Origin: Diphasiastrum complanatum
Taxonomy: Eukaryota; Streptophyta; Lycopodiopsida; Lycopodiales; Lycopodiaceae
Direction of reading: 5' to 3'
Assembly: GCA_029204225.1 (NCBI GenBank)
Contig: CM055104.1
Coordinates: 26,639,253 to 26,703,252, forward strand
Length of the DNA: 64,000 nt
The notes under the pieces are model-generated. The model worked only from the letters and a program-made list of their open reading frames with translations. It searched no databases and was not told the DNA's origin. Position 1 is the first letter of the stretch, and each line of letters begins with the position of its first letter. Shown here in pieces: positions 21,716-33,379 of this stretch. Position numbers and translations under genes: made by a program.

Positions 21716-22510
21716 ATGGATGTTTGGAACAGAGCAGTAGCAAGAGATTCTTTAACGCAGGTGGCTGCTCCTCCTCGGATCGGTGGAGCTCTTGCATTCG
21801 GGGCCTTGGCCTTCCATTTTGAGGTAACGTGTGAGGAGCTTTGTGGCATCGAATTTGTTTGTGAGATGCATCTTCAGATTTGGCGTGTTTTGTTTTGTGG
21901 TTCTTGCGCTTAGTTGCTTCAGTCGAGGATTTGTAGGTTTTGTGTGTTCATTTGCGGTTCATTTTCTGATGCAGCCGAGGGTCATTTACAGTCATCCCTC
22001 GCTCAAATTGCCCTTACAATCAGGAAGCGGTTACAAAATATTCAGAGTGGCTTGCTCCAAGGACGACATTGAACCAAGCGAAGAGTCGAGACAGAACGAT
22101 GACGCTGGTAAAGATACGTTTTCTACTTTAACCTATAAACTTTCTGTTAATTCGAATTGGTCCCGTCATGACTTAAGCTCTATTATGCACTGATACGGTT
22201 TTAAATACATTAAATCCTTGTTTGTGCTGAGGCAGATTTGAAGTCTTCGGTGGATTGGGACAAAGCTTGGTCCACGTTTAAGAAAATCAAGAGGCAGCCT
22301 AACTTGTTCAATATAGACATGGAGCAATATGTGAGCCGCAAGCCAACTCGGTCTAATTATCCTTTATCAGAGGAAGTAAGCTCATTTAAAAAAATTGAAA
22401 AAAAAGCACTAGATCCTTGGACGGATCTGAAGTTTACGTATGCTGGAGTTGGGGTTATAGTCGGCCTTTTTGTTTACATGGTGATAATCGTTGGGCCTCC
22501 TCCAACTTGA
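21716..22510 (+). CDS. Putative plastid-directed single-membrane-segment protein, 3 exons
   Basis: Three exons join in frame with GT-AG introns: 21716-21823 (phase 0), 21975-22107 (phase 1) and 22236-22510, giving 171 residues. The first exon encodes MDVWNRAVARDSLTQ..., the second ends in KIFRVACSKDD, which looks like the end of a transit peptide followed by an acidic start of the mature protein. The third has WDKAWSTFKKIKRQP, YVSRKPTRSNYPLSEEV and one hydrophobic helix (YAGVGVIVGLFVYMVIIV) close to the end. No stop or frameshift breaks it. I do not recognise a named family; the layout suggests a small thylakoid or envelope membrane protein. An alternative start at 21969 would overlap the second acceptor and give only the second-exon transit-like part. 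This is the only intact non-transposon gene I see here. Confidence 0.7.
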
Positions 22511-24381
22511 GCATTTTCCTGTACTATCATGTTAAGTGTATATAAAATGTGTACATCTGATATTATTGTATTAACACGTTGTTATGCATCCGTGAATCTG
22601 TTCATCGGCATTGGGGTGAGACGAAGTGTTTATGTGCAACTATCTTTTATTCACATGGAACGTATCGTCCCAGTGCCTGTAATTGTTTCTCTACAAGAAT
22701 AGCTCAAGTCGGATGTTGCTGTTGGCAGTTCTTCTCAAACAAGAATCATAATTTGCCACGGATGCCTATAGAAAGCAGACGGAGTCAAGTTTCTTATGAC
22801 GGGATGAAACCATGCATTTGTTGTTATATTATGCCTTAAATATGTGTTGGATACTAGCATATACTTTCAAAATAAAGTAGCTGTCAGACTCGTGAGGAGC
22901 CCGAGCTTAAAGTTTAACATGTTCTGACAGATTGATCTTTCTTTTATAGATGCTGGTCAAAGTAAAGTTCTTTCAGAGTTTGAGCTGCAACCATGTTCTA
23001 TTTCTGCCTATCAAGTTTTACCTCCCAGTTTTTGATATCTAACTTGTTGGAGTCTGTTTGTTTCGTTCTGAACAGCACATCTGCTCCTTTCACTGGTAAG
23101 TGATTCATGTCAATGTTTGTCTCACACAAATCAAGGATTTTTTTTCCTTAATTCGGCAATATTTTTAGTAAGCTCCTCATATATTTTGATGCAGATGTGT
23201 TTAACTTAGAAATTGTGTAGCATCTAGCAAGAATTCTATTTTGGCAACATTCTTGTATGTGTGTGTGTGTGTGTGTGTTTTGTACACTTGTCCGCAGTGC
23301 GTTGTGTTTCTGCTAAGTGCAAAGCTAATTGTATTGTAAGTTGTAATGCTACTTCTATGGATGTGAAGTCGTTGAGATAAATGTGTTTGCTTTTCAAGGA
23401 TGAAGTTTTGAGCTTAACATTTCCTCTGTTGTTGCTTTTGCTCAAAGCCAGGAGTGTTTTCACTTCAACAAAGCTGATATACATTTTTGTGCGGTATTGG
23501 GAGAAAGCACATCCTTTAACTCAACATTCTGTTTACTTTTGATTAACAGTCGCTTGCCAGTTTCTGTTTTTTTTTTCTCTGTGAAATGGCATGAGACTTT
23601 GCGTTGACACTGATTTGACATTGCTTTCTGAGCGGTTCAACTTTCCGTCTTCTGGATCTCGTCCACAGAAGTAAAGCTTGGAATTCAACATAAATGCCTT
23701 GTTATGTACCTAATTTGCTTTTGATTATTCAAACATCCACGCCACCATTTTCATTAGTGTTGTGCCATGATCGATCTTGCATACTTCTCCATTCCACCTA
23801 TGTCCAGCATATGGAGTTCACTCATACTTGATGGAGCAAGTGCTAAGTAAAACTTTCAGTCTAATAATCAATCAAACCGGTTCACAATGATCTGCCTATC
23901 TCAAGTAACAACTTTAAATATGTAACATGTTAATAGGATGGGTCAAAGATAATCAGAGAAACTACTAGTTGCCTTATGTTAGCGAGTTTCTTCTCACACC
24001 AGACCTTTAAAAGATTCGGAAGCAGTTTTCAATCTATTTTCTCCATGGCATTCTAATATGATCATGATGCTGCTGTGATAAAGAGCTATGTGGACTTGTT
24101 CATAAACAAGTTCGAGTGACCTAGTTAAGTAGGAGTATTAGGATGAGCTTTAGCTACTTTTGGAGCCACCTAAGAGCCTCTATAAGTAGCTGGGGTTGGG
24201 CTAAATGTGGGGCTATTTCACATTTTGTGATATTTGGGGCAGCGAATAAGTGAAATGATTTGAGGTCTCTTAGATAGTTTTCTTGGACGTTTTGGTTCCT
24301 TTGTCACTCTTTGCTCATGCGAGTGTTGATGATGTGTAGTTTTAAGGCTTGATCAATTGAATGGCATCTAATGTGATTTAA
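22511..24381. other. Intergenic, no gene recognised
   Basis: The 3' region of the 21.7-kb gene is followed by sequence without conserved coding signal. A (TG)n run lies at 23257-23278. A 'ctctataagtag' TATA-like word occurs near 24,178 in what may be the damaged 5' side of the gypsy element. Confidence 0.45.
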
Positions 24382-25437
24382 TTGAGATCCACATTCAACA
24401 AAAATTTAAGGCTTCATTTAATCGTTTATGAGGTGTGTGAAATGCTCCTTGTACTTTCATTCAAGTTTCTTGAAACTCAATGGCCTTACCCACATTTTGA
24501 TCTTATCATGGATGTTAATACCTACAAAATGATGTTTGGCACATTAGCTGTTCTAGCGGGGATGCCATTGAAAGGTCGACAAGACCACGCTCTTGTGTTA
24601 GATGTTACGCGAGCACATAAGAGGAAGGAAGTGGCTCCCTCACCACCACCATCGGTCACTGACGGCCAACCCTCAACTTCAGCGCCATATCCAAATGTGA
24701 GGGAAGAGAGAAGACAGTACCAGAAAATAAGACACTGGGTACAAAAAGCACAAAAGGAGAAAAAAGAGCAAGAACGAAACAATCTCACAGAACCTCCGGT
24801 CGGCGTCGAACGAGAACCGCAAACGGGCTCACCACTGCGCACTGATCAGAATGATCGGTTGCACCAACATGACCCACCTTTTCACATGGTGGAGCCTGAG
24901 GAACCACGCACTGAAAGGCTCACACTCTTGCTATCAAGCCATGTTAGTTTATCACTCGGAGAACTACTGCGGATTGCACCACAAGCGAAAAGCCTTTTAG
25001 CTGAATGGGCCAAAGCGGATGAGGAGCCAGTAGCGCCTGAGCCCATATATTGTGCGGGCTATGATGAAACAAGTAATGTCCTCCACATCGGAGCAGCATG
25101 GGAAAGTGAGGAACACAACATCACTTTGCCAATCAAACACAAGAGATACGAGGACGAGGCGGCAGTGGTAGATGGAGGATCGGGTGTCAATCTGATCTCC
25201 ACTACTTTGTACGCAAAATGGGAATTACAAGGATTGAAGCCAGCTAGATTGGCCATCAAGCTAGCAGATCAATCCTGTGTGAAACCAAAAGGTGTAGTTG
25301 TTGATATTTCCGTAAAGATAGCAGACATGCAGTATGTGATTACTTTTGTGGTCATGGATATACCTGAATCTCCATCTGCATACCGTGTTTTACTAGGAAG
25401 ACCATGGTTGAGGGCTGCGCAAGTAGTATACAACTAG
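24382..25437 (+). pseudogene. Ty3/gypsy gag end and aspartic protease
   Basis: The open frame is 351 codons, but the first ~50 residues are likely unrelated flank, so the element is 5'-truncated. A Lys/Glu-rich linker follows, then the retropepsin domain around residues 240-350. AAVVDGGSGVNLIS carries the catalytic Asp in the plant gypsy DGGSG form, and LLGRPWLRA is the conserved C-terminal loop. A TAG stop at 25435 ends the frame, yet homology continues in the same frame with GKLTFENREQAGR, so this stop is a mutation inside a polyprotein. Confidence 0.8.
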
Positions 25438-25503
25438 GGTACAGGAAAACTCACCTTCGAGAACAGAGAACAAGCTGGAAGGGTAGATCCAACCACATGG
25501 GCG

Positions 25504-26229
25504 ATGAAACCTATTGCACCCAAAGCTGATGACGGATCATCCACGACAGATCATACGATTGACCGCCCAAGGCCAACCAAGGGAGGTCACTATCATTCAG
25601 AGACGGATGTCATGAGATGGACGGATGCATTAGCAACTATTGACTGCCAGGCATGTCAATATGAATCAGATCCAGAACCGAGTACATCTTCACCCAAATG
25701 TTACACTATGGACACACCAATCACATTTGGGGTGAATATGATAAACGTAGCATGGCTGTCAGCGGAGCCAATTGAGATCCCAGTGGACGATGATCTAGTC
25801 TCTTGGCAACATGCTCTAACTTATAATAAGGAGATTGAACTGACTGATGAACAAGTCCTACACCACATGGACCCAGATCGTTACGGAACCAAAAAGGTAT
25901 CAGCTCAACCACCACAAAGGTCTGCTATGGCGAAAGTCTCAAGGATCGAACCACCCAAGGCACCTGCGAATAAGAAGAATCAGTTGAAACGATGCTACAA
26001 CCAGGTGATCCGATGGAGTGACCTACCCGAAGAGGCAATAACTGCAGTAGACGTTGATATTCGCAACCATGAGGCGAATGTCACAATAGTCCCGAAGAAA
26101 GACAACAAGGATGAACCCACCAAAATGACAAAAAAGAGCAAAAAGAAGGTGTTGGATTCCTTGAAGTCAATCAAGTTGGACTCAGATACAGCGTCATCTT
26201 TTACACATGTGACAAAAAATAAAAAATGA
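25504..26229 (+). pseudogene. Gypsy polyprotein linker between protease and reverse transcriptase
   Basis: A 241-codon stretch in the same frame as the protease and reverse transcriptase parts. It has no enzymatic motif; it includes charged Lys-rich segments near its end (PTKMTKKSKKKVLDSLKSI). TGA codons at 26227 and about 26270 separate it from the next open segment. Such low-conservation linkers are usual in plant gypsy elements. Confidence 0.65.
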
Positions 26230-26289
26230 CCAGTCGGGCCCAAGATCAATATGCTGAAAGAGGAATTTTGACGAGCTCCAGTTCATGAG

Positions 26290-27860
26290 ATGCCTGATAC
26301 TTTCAAGAATTATACGTTGGACGACGTGGTAATCATGATGTCGCAAGCCCAACGAGAACCTGATCAAAGTGAGGCACCAGCGGAACAAGTCTTCGAGGGA
26401 CCTGCGCAAACACAACCGATGAATCTTGCGGAACCAGGAGAAGAAGAAAGGATAGTGCATGTGGGAGAGCAGTTAACACCCACGCAGTTCAAGAGACTAC
26501 GATCCTTGTTGGTGGAATATAAAGACTGTTTTGCCTGGAGCTATAGTGATCTAAAGGGCATTCCGCCAACAGTAGTCCAACACACCATTCTTTTGGTGGA
26601 CGGAGCAGTCCCCAAGGTAAGCCGTTACTACCGCTGCAACCCGAATTATACAAAACTGATCAAGCAAGAGTTGTAGAAACTTATGGATGCAGATTTCATT
26701 TACAAAATCGAGTACACGGAATGGGTATCGCCGATAGTTATAGTACCCAAGAAGAATGGCAAAATGCGTATCTGTGTGAATCTGAAGGCGCTTAATGCAG
26801 TCACCAAAAAGGACCATTTTCCTTTACCATTTACGGAAAGTGTCCTCGATAGAGTAGTTGGTGACGAAGCCTACAGTTTTCTGGACGGCTTCAGCGGCTA
26901 CAACTCGGTGAAAATAGCCCCCCAGGACTAGCACAAGATAGCATTCGCCATGGAATGGGGAACTTATGCCTATAAAGTGATGTCATTTGGACTTTGCAAT
27001 GCCCCAAGCACTTTCCAACGAGTCATGCAGGCGGCATTCAAAGATTAATTGCAAAAAAATTTGGAAATTTTCTTGGACGATCTGTGCGTGCATGGACCAG
27101 ATTCAAAACACTTATCCAATTTGGAGAAGGTGTTACAAAAATGTCGCAATTACCAGATATCTCTGAATCCAAAAAAATGTCAATTCTGGGTGACACATGG
27201 CTTGATACTCGGCCATATAGTGTCAAGACACGGGATTGCCACAGATCTATCAAATATCAGGATCATTGTCGATCTACCACCACCATGGATGATCCGCGAG
27301 GTCTACATTTTCATGGGTCATGCTAACTATTATAGGATCTTCATTCTTGATTTTGCGGAGTTAGCCAGACCAATTTACAAGCTCACAACGGATCCACATT
27401 GGAATGAGAAAGCTCCTAAAGGCTTTCCAGAAGATTAAGGATGCATTGGTCTCAGCACCAATCTTACGACCACCCAATTGGTCCATTGAGTTTCACGTGC
27501 ATACGGACGCATCGAAGTATGCAGTTGAAGCAGTCTTAACCCAGCCAGATTTCAATCCGATTTGCAAGCCGACAGCTCAGTGATACCGAAATGAATTATT
27601 CAACCACAGGGCGGGAAGCACTGGCAATGATCCATGCGGTTAAGAAGTTTCGACACTATTTGATGGCCACACATTTTGCTTTTTATACGGACCATCAACC
27701 CTTGCTATATCTCGTTAATAAAACTTGCAACACCGGAGAATCCATCAGAACTTCCAGAGCACTACCAACAGTCAGATCAAGCCTGGATGAAGCTGATTAC
27801 CAGATTACAAAAGTTAAAAATCAGAAAAGCTCGAGATCTCGTCAAAAAACACTCTAAAAG
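26290..27860 (+). pseudogene. Ty3/gypsy reverse transcriptase and RNase H
   Basis: The same frame continues with KDCFAWSYSDLKGIPP, SPIVIVPKKNGKMRICVN, FLDGFSGYNSVKIAPQD, MSFGLCNAPSTFQRVMQA and the catalytic block FLDDLCVHG (F-x-D-D). LGHIVSRHGI and PPPWMIREVYIFMGHANYY follow, which is the end of the reverse transcriptase and the connection. RNase H begins with HVHTDASKYAVEAVLTQ, then a frame change, then TTGREALAMIHAVKKFRHYL and FYTDHQPLLYL. Stops at 26674, 26929, about 27046 and 27436 and the frameshift make it non-functional. The F-x-DD and 'AWSY-D' signature suit the Tat/Athila side of plant gypsy elements. Integrase is absent: the sequence changes near 27,800. Confidence 0.85.
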
Positions 27861-28623
27861 AGCACTTTTTTCATGATTTTTTGAGATCCCCTGCGAGATA
27901 GCTCTTGAAAATTGGACAGTCACCAGCTCTGACTTAGCTGCATCCATGAAAATCTCTACGAGAGTTCCTGATGGAGAAATCATCATTTTTTAGTGTATGC
28001 GAGAGTTCTCAGCAGCAGAATTTTCAGAACTCTCGCAGAGCATCAAGATCAATTTACCAACTCTCGCAAGATGCCTAAATGGAATCAGAGCAGTGAAATT
28101 AGCCTGCCTACATGGCCTGATCTTGAAAATCCAATCACAGGAAGAAGTTGTGCGAGAGATCATGTCCTGTGAGAGTTGAACCCTCGCAGATAGCCTGAAC
28201 CCTCGCAGAATCTTCGCATAGCAGTCAAATCACCTTCTGAACTCTCGCAGACTTCCCTGAGGTCTTAGAATTTTGTGAAGCTGTGCCTGCCAAAATTTGG
28301 GTGGAACTGAACAAGGGAAAGTCAATTTCACCTAATACGCACTCTAAATTCCGCTATATAAGGGCTGAATTCGAGTCATTTGTCACCTTTGCTAGCGTAA
28401 CTTTGCCGAAATTTTCACTGAAAATACCAAGTTTTCTGTTTTCAACCAAACTTCCTACCAGCTATCATCTGCTCATATTAAACACCAATCTGCGCTCTGA
28501 ACTACAATCATTGTCATCCAACACTCATTATTCTCAGTTTTCTATTGTTTCCACATCTTTTTTCATTTTTCACCGTTTTTTCTACTTTTCTGACTTTTTC
28601 GACCACTAATCATCATTGCTAAC
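27830..28623. promoter_or_regulatory. Leader-like region with repeated CTCGCAG words and a TATA box
   Basis: Between 27,830 and 28,260 the word CTCGCAG/CTCTCGCA or its complement occurs about ten times in both directions (for example tgcgagagttctc, aactctcgcagag, aaccctcgcagat). A TATA box (ctatataag) lies at 28,353 and the accessory ORF starts 270 bases later at ATG 28624. An internal promoter for that ORF is an inference. Confidence 0.4.
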
Positions 28624-30250
28624 ATGGCCTCCTCATCCTCTGAAAACTCTGGCACCAAACAGGTGATCCAGCGTGACATCCTCGAGGCCACGCAGATTTG
28701 GCCTCTACCCTCTGACACTTTGATCCAACCATGGTTGTAGACAATCGGGCCCCTCCTTGAAGCAATGGGTTTTTATTCGGCGCTCTTCTATTCTGAGATT
28801 AACATGGGCCTCGCCCTTCACGCTTATGCCACCTGGGACGAGGACAAGGCTCGTTTCCACTTCCTGTACCAAGGTACCACGTACAAGGTCAGGATTAACG
28901 CCGACTCGATGATCACCATTGGCATTATGTCCGGTGATCGTCAACCCATCTCCCATCCCCACGTCAAAGCTCTGATCAAACCATTCGTCATCCAAACCAC
29001 ACCAGAAATCTCCATCCAGACTAACAATGGTTACCTGATAGAAACTGCTGAACTAACTACTCCATCAACCACCGCCACTTCTTCTTCCGTGCAACCCCCA
29101 CTCCAATTTCTGTTGTCGCTACCTCTCTTCCTATTCCATCCACATCTGTTTCTGTCTCCATCCCCGTTTCTTCTGTTGATACCACTCCTACTTCTCTTCC
29201 AGTGTCCGCTGCTCCATCCATCACCATCGCATCCTCCATTACTCCTGCCACCACCGTTGCTCCTCTCACATTCAACCCTTCTAATTCACAACTGTCCTCC
29301 GACACTCTGGCATGGATGCAAGTTATCAATTTTTCACCCCCACGCCAGACACTTTCTGCTCCATCCTTACCTTCTTCCATACTCGACACCACCCTTTAGT
29401 TCCCCATTGTTCCTCCCATTCTCTCGTTCGTACAAACCGTCCTCACCCCTGTTTCCACAGTTGTTTCTCACACCCCACCTGCTTCGCCAAAGGTTGCCGA
29501 GGACAGCCAACCGCTGTCTGATGACGCATTTGTACAAATAGTTTTTGTAGCATCACCAGATCGGACTGACCCTACCGCCCCAGATGGCATCAGGACAAAT
29601 GAAAATCTGATCGAAGACAATGAAGACGGAATTCCACAAGTCGTCGAGGCCGATACAACACAAGCCCCTGCCAGTGCCAGTGTACCAACTGCTCCCACGG
29701 ATCTAACGACGACGTACCAAGCCCTAGAAAAATACATCCTGGATGCGGTAGCAGCCAAAGCTATTCTGGAAAGCAGGGTACTATAGTTGGCAACGAGTAA
29801 TACACAACTGCAAACAGACATCACCAAGCTGCAACAAGAGCTGATTCTGGCTCAGCAACACGAACAAGTAGGACGCTAGGAGATTGCCAAACTGCAACAG
29901 AAGGAGGAGGGCCTAAACAAATATATTCAAAGCCTCTCCAAAACGTTGACTGGGGCCTCCACAAAGGTGCGAGAGATTCAAGCTGAAGCATGCCAACGGC
30001 TTGCCCCCATCCAGGCGCAACTTACACTTTTGGAAGCAGAGAACACGCGCGTGGGGACGGAGGTTAAAGCCTTACAAGACGAGAAGCTCGCTTGGTTAGC
30101 TCAATCTGCATCGGACACAAGGCCGCTTTTTCAATCAGAGATGAATCTTCTACGGCATCAGGTGCAGATTTATAGCCAAACCCTCAACAGCTACTAGGCG
30201 GAGTTCAATAAGTATCGGACAAGCGCAACGCAAGAGCTCGCCCAGGCCAA
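28624..30250 (+). pseudogene. Gypsy-type accessory ORF, copy 3, with coiled coil
   Basis: It starts MASSSSENSGTKQVIQRD at 28624, and one frame runs to about 29,070 with a stop at 28738. This part includes FYSALFYSEINMGLALHAYA and a small globular-looking stretch. A frameshift then leads into a Pro/Ser/Thr-rich linker and, from about 29,700, a long helix of coiled-coil character (YQALEKYILDAVAAKAILES, TDITKLQQELILAQQ, EAENTRVGTEVKALQDEKLA). It ends near 30,240 with TLNSY, EFNKYRTSATQELAQAKLA, matching copy 1 at 2.6-2.7 kb. It is cut off by GA-rich sequence. Its place after pol suits the extra ORF of some plant gypsy lineages. The function is unknown. Confidence 0.6.
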
Positions 30251-30278
30251 GCTCGCAGCAAGACCAGGCCTGGGTTCC

Positions 30279-30312
<34 letters not shown>

Positions 30313-30393
30313 TGGGGAGGGGAAGAGAGATAAGATGCTGGCCAGACCAAAGAGAGAAGGGAGGGGAGGGGTTTAGGATTTAAGAGGGGAGGG

Positions 30394-31042
30394 TGTGAAA
30401 GATTCAACTAGTTTCATCACATTTTGTAATATTTCCATATTTGGCATATTGAGGCCAAAACTTGTTTTAGACTTAGAGGTTGACTTTTCAAAGTTCATTA
30501 GTCTAAATTTCATTTGATAAACACTTTTTGAAAGTTTGGGAAAGATAGAATGCGAGTTTGAGTAGATTCAATTTGAATAAGTTGGGTACATTGAATCTAG
30601 AGCCAAAATTGGTAGGGTTAGCATTTTGTTGGGAAAGCCAAGTGGCCAAATAGGTTTTGGACCTGTTATAAAAGGATGTAACTCGTGGAGAGAGTCATCT
30701 TCTCTCTTCTCTATCTCATTTCATGCTTATACATGGTTCTCTTGGGTTCTACTATCCATTGGTGCACTATTTTGGTGATTGCTTGTAATTCTATGTGTAG
30801 AATGATCTATATTTGTTATTTTTGGATCCACACGTGTGAAATACAGTAGCTTGCTGGTTTTGTATGGACAGCAATAGTACATAATCATTTCATTCAAGTT
30901 TGATCAAGTTCTATTAGTGTTTGCATCTCAAATTGTGTGTAGATGCTGATTTTTCTACATTGGTGAAATTGGTAGTGTATTTCTCTTTCTAACCAAAGAT
31001 CATTCAAGTAGATTGGATCTTAAGGATCTGCAATCTTTCACA
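30394..31042 (+). repeat. 5' LTR of copia D
   Basis: It starts TGTGAAAGATTC and ends TTTCACA, 649 bases. The TATA box (ttataaaagg) lies near 30,666 and the palindrome cacacgtgtg about 165 bases later. Confidence 0.95.
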
Positions 31043-31054
31043 TGGTATCAGAGC
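31043..31054 (+). other. Primer-binding site of copia D
   Basis: TGGTATCAGAGC directly follows the LTR, complementary to initiator tRNA-Met. Confidence 0.95.
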
Positions 31055-31278
31055 TTGTGTTTCAGGTTATGAAGGAGGAAATCAGATCTATCAATGATTT
31101 GGTGAAGATATCAAGTCTAGAGCATGCTAGAGAGGATTCTACACCAAAATCGAATTTTTTGCTTTTGTAGATTGAATCTTTTGTAGATCAAAGCACTAAA
31201 TAGGTCAATATACTTGTTCAATTCCGTTTTTTGAATTCACATGCTGGATTTGGCCGATTTTTGGATCGTTGGTTCAGC

Positions 31279-32498
31279 TGTAGCGCAGGCATCCCAAAGG
31301 GAGCCGGGAACCACGACTTAGCTTCCCAGCCTTCAACTCTTGCCATCCGAACCCACTTGACATACAAGCAGCCAACTCGCCAACAACGATCAGACTTAAC
31401 CAACTTGAAGTTCCGAGGACCAACATTGAGATCCAACCTGGCGCCATGCCAGATCGGGGGTCCCGATGTGGGTGACTTTCCTCCAAGCAAGCCGCCCGAC
31501 ATACATCAAACTTAACCAACTCGAAGCTTCGTTACAAACGAGTAACATCCATTCCAAGCAAGCGGTCTGACTTACATCAGACTTAACCAACTGAAAGCTT
31601 CGTCACGAGCGCTGGAAGCCAACCTGGCGCCTCGCCAGACTGGACAGCCATAAACAGGTAACATCCACCCAAGCAAGCCATCCAACTTGGCCGACAGGTT
31701 AGAGCCCGTTCCCCAAGAGCTTAACCCATTCACATTCATGCAAGGCACACTCAAAACCACAAGCCGCGACAGATATGGAAACAACCAGTTCCTGGACCAA
31801 ATGGTCCCGACAGCATATCGTTGGCGCCACGGACCGAATGGTCCCGACGGCATACCGCTGGCGTCCCGGGATACGACCCTCAGCTATGTGCCAAGTTAAA
31901 AATTTTGAAAGCGGCCTTACAACTGGCGCTTTTACCGAACACTGAAACCCAGAAGGTAATTAGAGTCAGTTTGAGGAAAATCCCACTTTATTGATAAATC
32001 TGAGAAGGTTACATTTCAAGTGTGTGACCGACCCTAGTCTCCGGGGCGCTAGCATGCCAAGGCGAGAGCCATGACAACATTCCAGCAAGGGAGGCTGAGA
32101 CTTGGTTGGAGCTCGCCCTGAGTCGCAACCCGCACTCCCCTATAGTATTGGTGTGATTCGGCACCCCCCCCCTCATACCAAGCACTCTACCCAAGCTGGT
32201 AAAACACGTTTTTCTCTCTCTAGAATTTTCTCTTTCTAGAAAGTCATTTTCTCTCTCTAGATTTTATTGATCCCCAGGCTTCCTTTAATCATGCCTAGAT
32301 CGTGTGAGGTGATTGCACATCGATCTGAGCTCTCTGGACTTCGCTAGAACCGATCAAAGATTTTCAGCCATAGGAACTTGGCGCCGGCTGGATTCTGGTC
32401 ACAGTGGCGCCGGGAGCAGCAGTGGCGCTGCTGGCGCCGGAGACATAGCTAGCGCCGATGGCGCCGCAAGTAAAGCTTGTAAAGGTAGCTTTACAACA
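31279..32498 (-). repeat. LTR of element E (left, 3' LTR)
   Basis: It runs from TGTAGCGCAGGC to GCTTTACAACA. It is 16 bases shorter than the other two copies, mainly through fewer GGCGCC words near its right end. Open frames in it are shared by all three LTR copies and show no known protein motif. Confidence 0.9.
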
Positions 32499-32581
32499 TC
32501 CACCCCACCTTTATAAAATCTGATGTCCTCATCAAATGTCAGATTAAAGTAAAGGTGTCTCCCAATTAAAATGACTATACA

Positions 32582-33060
32582 TTATAGCTAAACGATCGGC
32601 AGCTATCCTTGAATATACCACCCCCGTGGACGCACCCGTGCTTTCACCGTCAGGCAGCACATTGCCTCAGTAACGCCCCCACCAAATCTAGTCGATAGCC
32701 CTTATAGCTAAACGATCGGCAGCGTACCCCCCAATCGTGGACGCACCCGTGCTTTCACCGTTAGGCAGCACATTGCCTCAGTAACGCCCCCACAAAATTT
32801 GGTCGATAGCCCTTATAGCTAAACGAATGGCAGCTATCCTTGAATATACCACCCCCGTGGACGCACCCGTGCTTTCACCGTTAGGCAGCACATTGCCTCA
32901 GTAACGCCCCCACCAAATTTAGTTGATAGCCCTTATAGCTAAACGATCGGCAGCATACCACCCAAATCGTGGACGCACCCGTGCTTTCACCGTTAGGCAG
33001 CACATTGCCTCAGTAACGCCCCCACCAAATTTGGTCGATAGCCCTTATAGTTAAACGAAC
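32582..33060. repeat. Tandem repeat in element E, alternating 120/111-base units
   Basis: The unit starts at ttatagctaaac at 32582, 32702, 32813, 32933 and 33045, giving spacings of 120, 111, 120 and 112. The long form has tatccttgaatatacc, the short form taccncccaa. All share gtggacgcacccgtgc and aggcagcacattgcc. A degenerate extension reaches about 33,295. Confidence 0.9.
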
Positions 33061-33365
33061 GGTGGTCATCGTGAATATGTCACCCCGCACCCCACAAGGC
33101 ACAGACCGTGCTTACACCATCCTAATGGCAGCACATTGCCTCATCTGTCCTACGTGCAGACGGCGCCAGGCCCGAACCGCGGAAACTGACCGTGCTTACA
33201 CCTCAAGGGCAGCACTTTGACTCATCAAGCCCCCGTCCTGCCAACCACCCCGACCGTGGACGCACCCGTGCTTACACTGTGGGCAGCACCTTGCACAATA
33301 GTTGTCTTGATGAACCCCAAACTGTGGCCATTTCCGTGAGATTCGCATAGTTGACCGGCCAGTCG

Positions 33366-33377
33366 GCTCTGATACCA
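33366..33377 (-). other. Primer-binding site of element E
   Basis: The plus strand reads gctctgatacca, so the minus strand reads TGGTATCAGAGC, two bases from the LTR at 33380. Confidence 0.9.
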
Positions 33378-33379
33378 CA

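Noticed and set aside
22579-22839. Plus-strand ORF after the 21.7-kb gene as an extra exon
   Set aside because: It follows the stop and lies in the expected 3' untranslated region; Cys-rich without pattern.
28765-29541. Leu/Pro-rich reading 'FLLSLPLFLFHPHLFLSP' as a membrane protein
   Set aside because: It is the shifted frame of a Pro/Ser/Thr linker after a frameshift; the other frame continues the homologous protein.
31231-31515. ORFs shared by the three E-family LTR copies as a conserved protein
   Set aside because: They are simply LTR copies; the readings on both strands are equally open and show no known domain.
32582-33060. Repeats with spacer-like parts, considered as a CRISPR-like array
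   Set aside because: Units are 111-120 bases, adjoining, within a plant LTR element; no repeat-spacer pattern.
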